64,000 nt of DNA, taken from NCBI GenBank assembly GCA_943842505.1, contig CALTDI010000015.1:39901-103900 (forward strand), given 5' to 3'. The translations under genes were made by a program, and so were the position numbers. A model generated the notes under the pieces. It saw only the letters and a list, made by a program, of their open reading frames with translations. It did no database searches and was not told the origin of the DNA. Positions 63,611-64,000 of the stretch are shown here, in pieces; the stretch's first letter is position 1, and each line of letters starts with the position of its first letter. Origin of the DNA: an uncultured Pseudomonadales bacterium. Lineage in GTDB: Bacteria > Pseudomonadota > Gammaproteobacteria > Pseudomonadales > Pseudohongiellaceae.

Positions 63611-63892
63611 ATAGGTTTATTTCTGGCCCACTTATTTCTAATTGATAACCAAGCTGTGCAGAAACTCCAACCGTGTATCTCAGGCCAGGTGAACACACTC
63701 AGGCGTGATCGTAATTTAACTAGGGTCTATCTATCTGCGGGGCTACGGGGCTTCAGGTCTCACATTGAGCCGGTATCTAGCTCTGGTTTGCTGGGCATGG
63801 GTTTGCTGCAGGTAAAGTATGCAGAGAGGTATAAACGATCGCTAGAAAAATATTAATTGTTTATTTAATATCAGTGAGTTATAGAGATTTCT
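63611..63892. other. Intergenic region before the 3' edge gene
   Basis: This 282-bp gap holds the 66-aa ORF at 63656-63856, which has no ribosome site, no hydrophobic pattern and a composition that does not look coding. No RNA gene or terminator recognised. Confidence 0.4.
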
Positions 63893-64000
63893 TCATGCGG
63901 TTTGCTCTTGCGCAGCATCTCGAAGTTTGGCAATAACGGACTCCATAGCTCTATCGATGAGTGGCGTCTCATAGATAACCTTCACCGTGCCCGCCTTCAA
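63893..64000 (-). CDS. 3' end of a minus-strand gene (partial)
   Basis: Open from base 64000 to TGA at 63893 in the minus direction. The last 35 residues are LKAGTVKVIYETPLIDR, then AMESVIAKLRDAAQEQTA. The gene continues beyond the window. Too little is visible for a family. Confidence 0.55.
   Translation of the reverse strand: MKAGTVKVIYETPLIDRAMESVIAKLRDAAQEQTA

Noticed and set aside
63656-63856. 66-aa plus-strand ORF near the 3' edge
   Set aside because: No ribosome site, no recognisable family, composition not coding-like.
1-64000. tRNA, rRNA, CRISPR array, IS element or prophage
   Set aside because: No cloverleaf-like sequence, direct-repeat/spacer array, transposase or integrase was recognised in any frame.

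Overview
The window looks like a chromosomal segment of an aerobic, heterotrophic, probably marine gammaproteobacterium. RpoS, UbiC, a Pst/PhoU/Ppk phosphate block, Bfr/Bfd/FeoAB with a Fur-type box, MltB, CtaA and CysE are all of gammaproteobacterial type. The many acyl-CoA and SDR genes and the copper-related exported proteins resemble oligotrophic marine lineages such as OM182 or Spongiibacteraceae. That placement is an inference from gene content and cannot be tested here. I saw no rRNA, tRNA, insertion sequence, CRISPR array or prophage.

Layout. (1) 1-5.2 kb: a copper-flavoured exported-protein cluster. It holds a 5'-truncated protein with the complete ligand pattern of PHM-type two-copper monooxygenases, two tandem secreted paralogues, and two CopC-like proteins flanking an acyl-CoA thioesterase. 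(2) 5.3-11.7 kb: NfsA, a serine hydrolase, a DegQ/Do protease, a frameshifted ToxR/CadC-type regulator divergent from it, and copC-copD. (3) 11.8-15.3 kb: a compact, poorly understood operon of glycosyltransferase, nucleosidase-like protein, SPL-type radical SAM protein and SDR. (4) 15.4-21.5 kb: acyl-CoA dehydrogenase, two SDRs, a CurA-like reductase, a class III aminotransferase and a GNAT. Ahead of the GNAT lies a promoter-ORF-terminator leader that may be an attenuator, a small RNA or a small-protein gene. (5) 21.8-24.2 kb: a YtrA-type GntR/ABC-2 operon with a perfect palindromic operator. (6) 24.3-28.4 kb: a CoA-transferase, rpoS, ubiC and an OmpA-like porin.

(7) 28.8-40.5 kb: the phosphate block, phoR> <phoU-pstB-pstA-pstC-pstS, ppk> <ppx. 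It has a near-consensus Pho box before pstS, an intercistronic hairpin after pstS, oversized PstA and PstC, and a PhoR whose H-box carries Gly instead of Arg. (8) 40.7-46 kb: iron handling (bfr, bfd, Fur box, feoA, feoB), followed directly by a GT39-type membrane glycosyltransferase. (9) 46-52.6 kb: an exported NTF2-like protein, a hybrid histidine kinase broken at a C7 tract behind a 12-bp tandem repeat, an ExeA-like ATPase and CysE. (10) 52.8-58 kb: a TPR/TonB-like exported protein, a NIPSNAP protein, a three-gene small-membrane-protein operon including a 56-aa gene missed by the ORF track, and a membrane-anchored AraC regulator. (11) 58.5-64 kb: a saccharopine-dehydrogenase-like enzyme, CtaA, an MltB-type transglycosylase, a PilZ protein, a doubly frameshifted HExxH protein and a 3' gene fragment.

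Three loci carry apparent one- or two-nucleotide frameshifts (about 10.08, 47.57, and 63.1 with 63.4 kb). They could be real decay, phase variation (most plausible at the C7 tract) or base-calling errors; the sequence alone cannot decide. The best candidates for undescribed biology are the PHM-like/tandem-paralogue/CopC cluster, the GT2-nucleosidase-SPL operon, the leader at 21.5-21.76 kb, and the small-membrane-protein/AraC locus at 55-57.6 kb.
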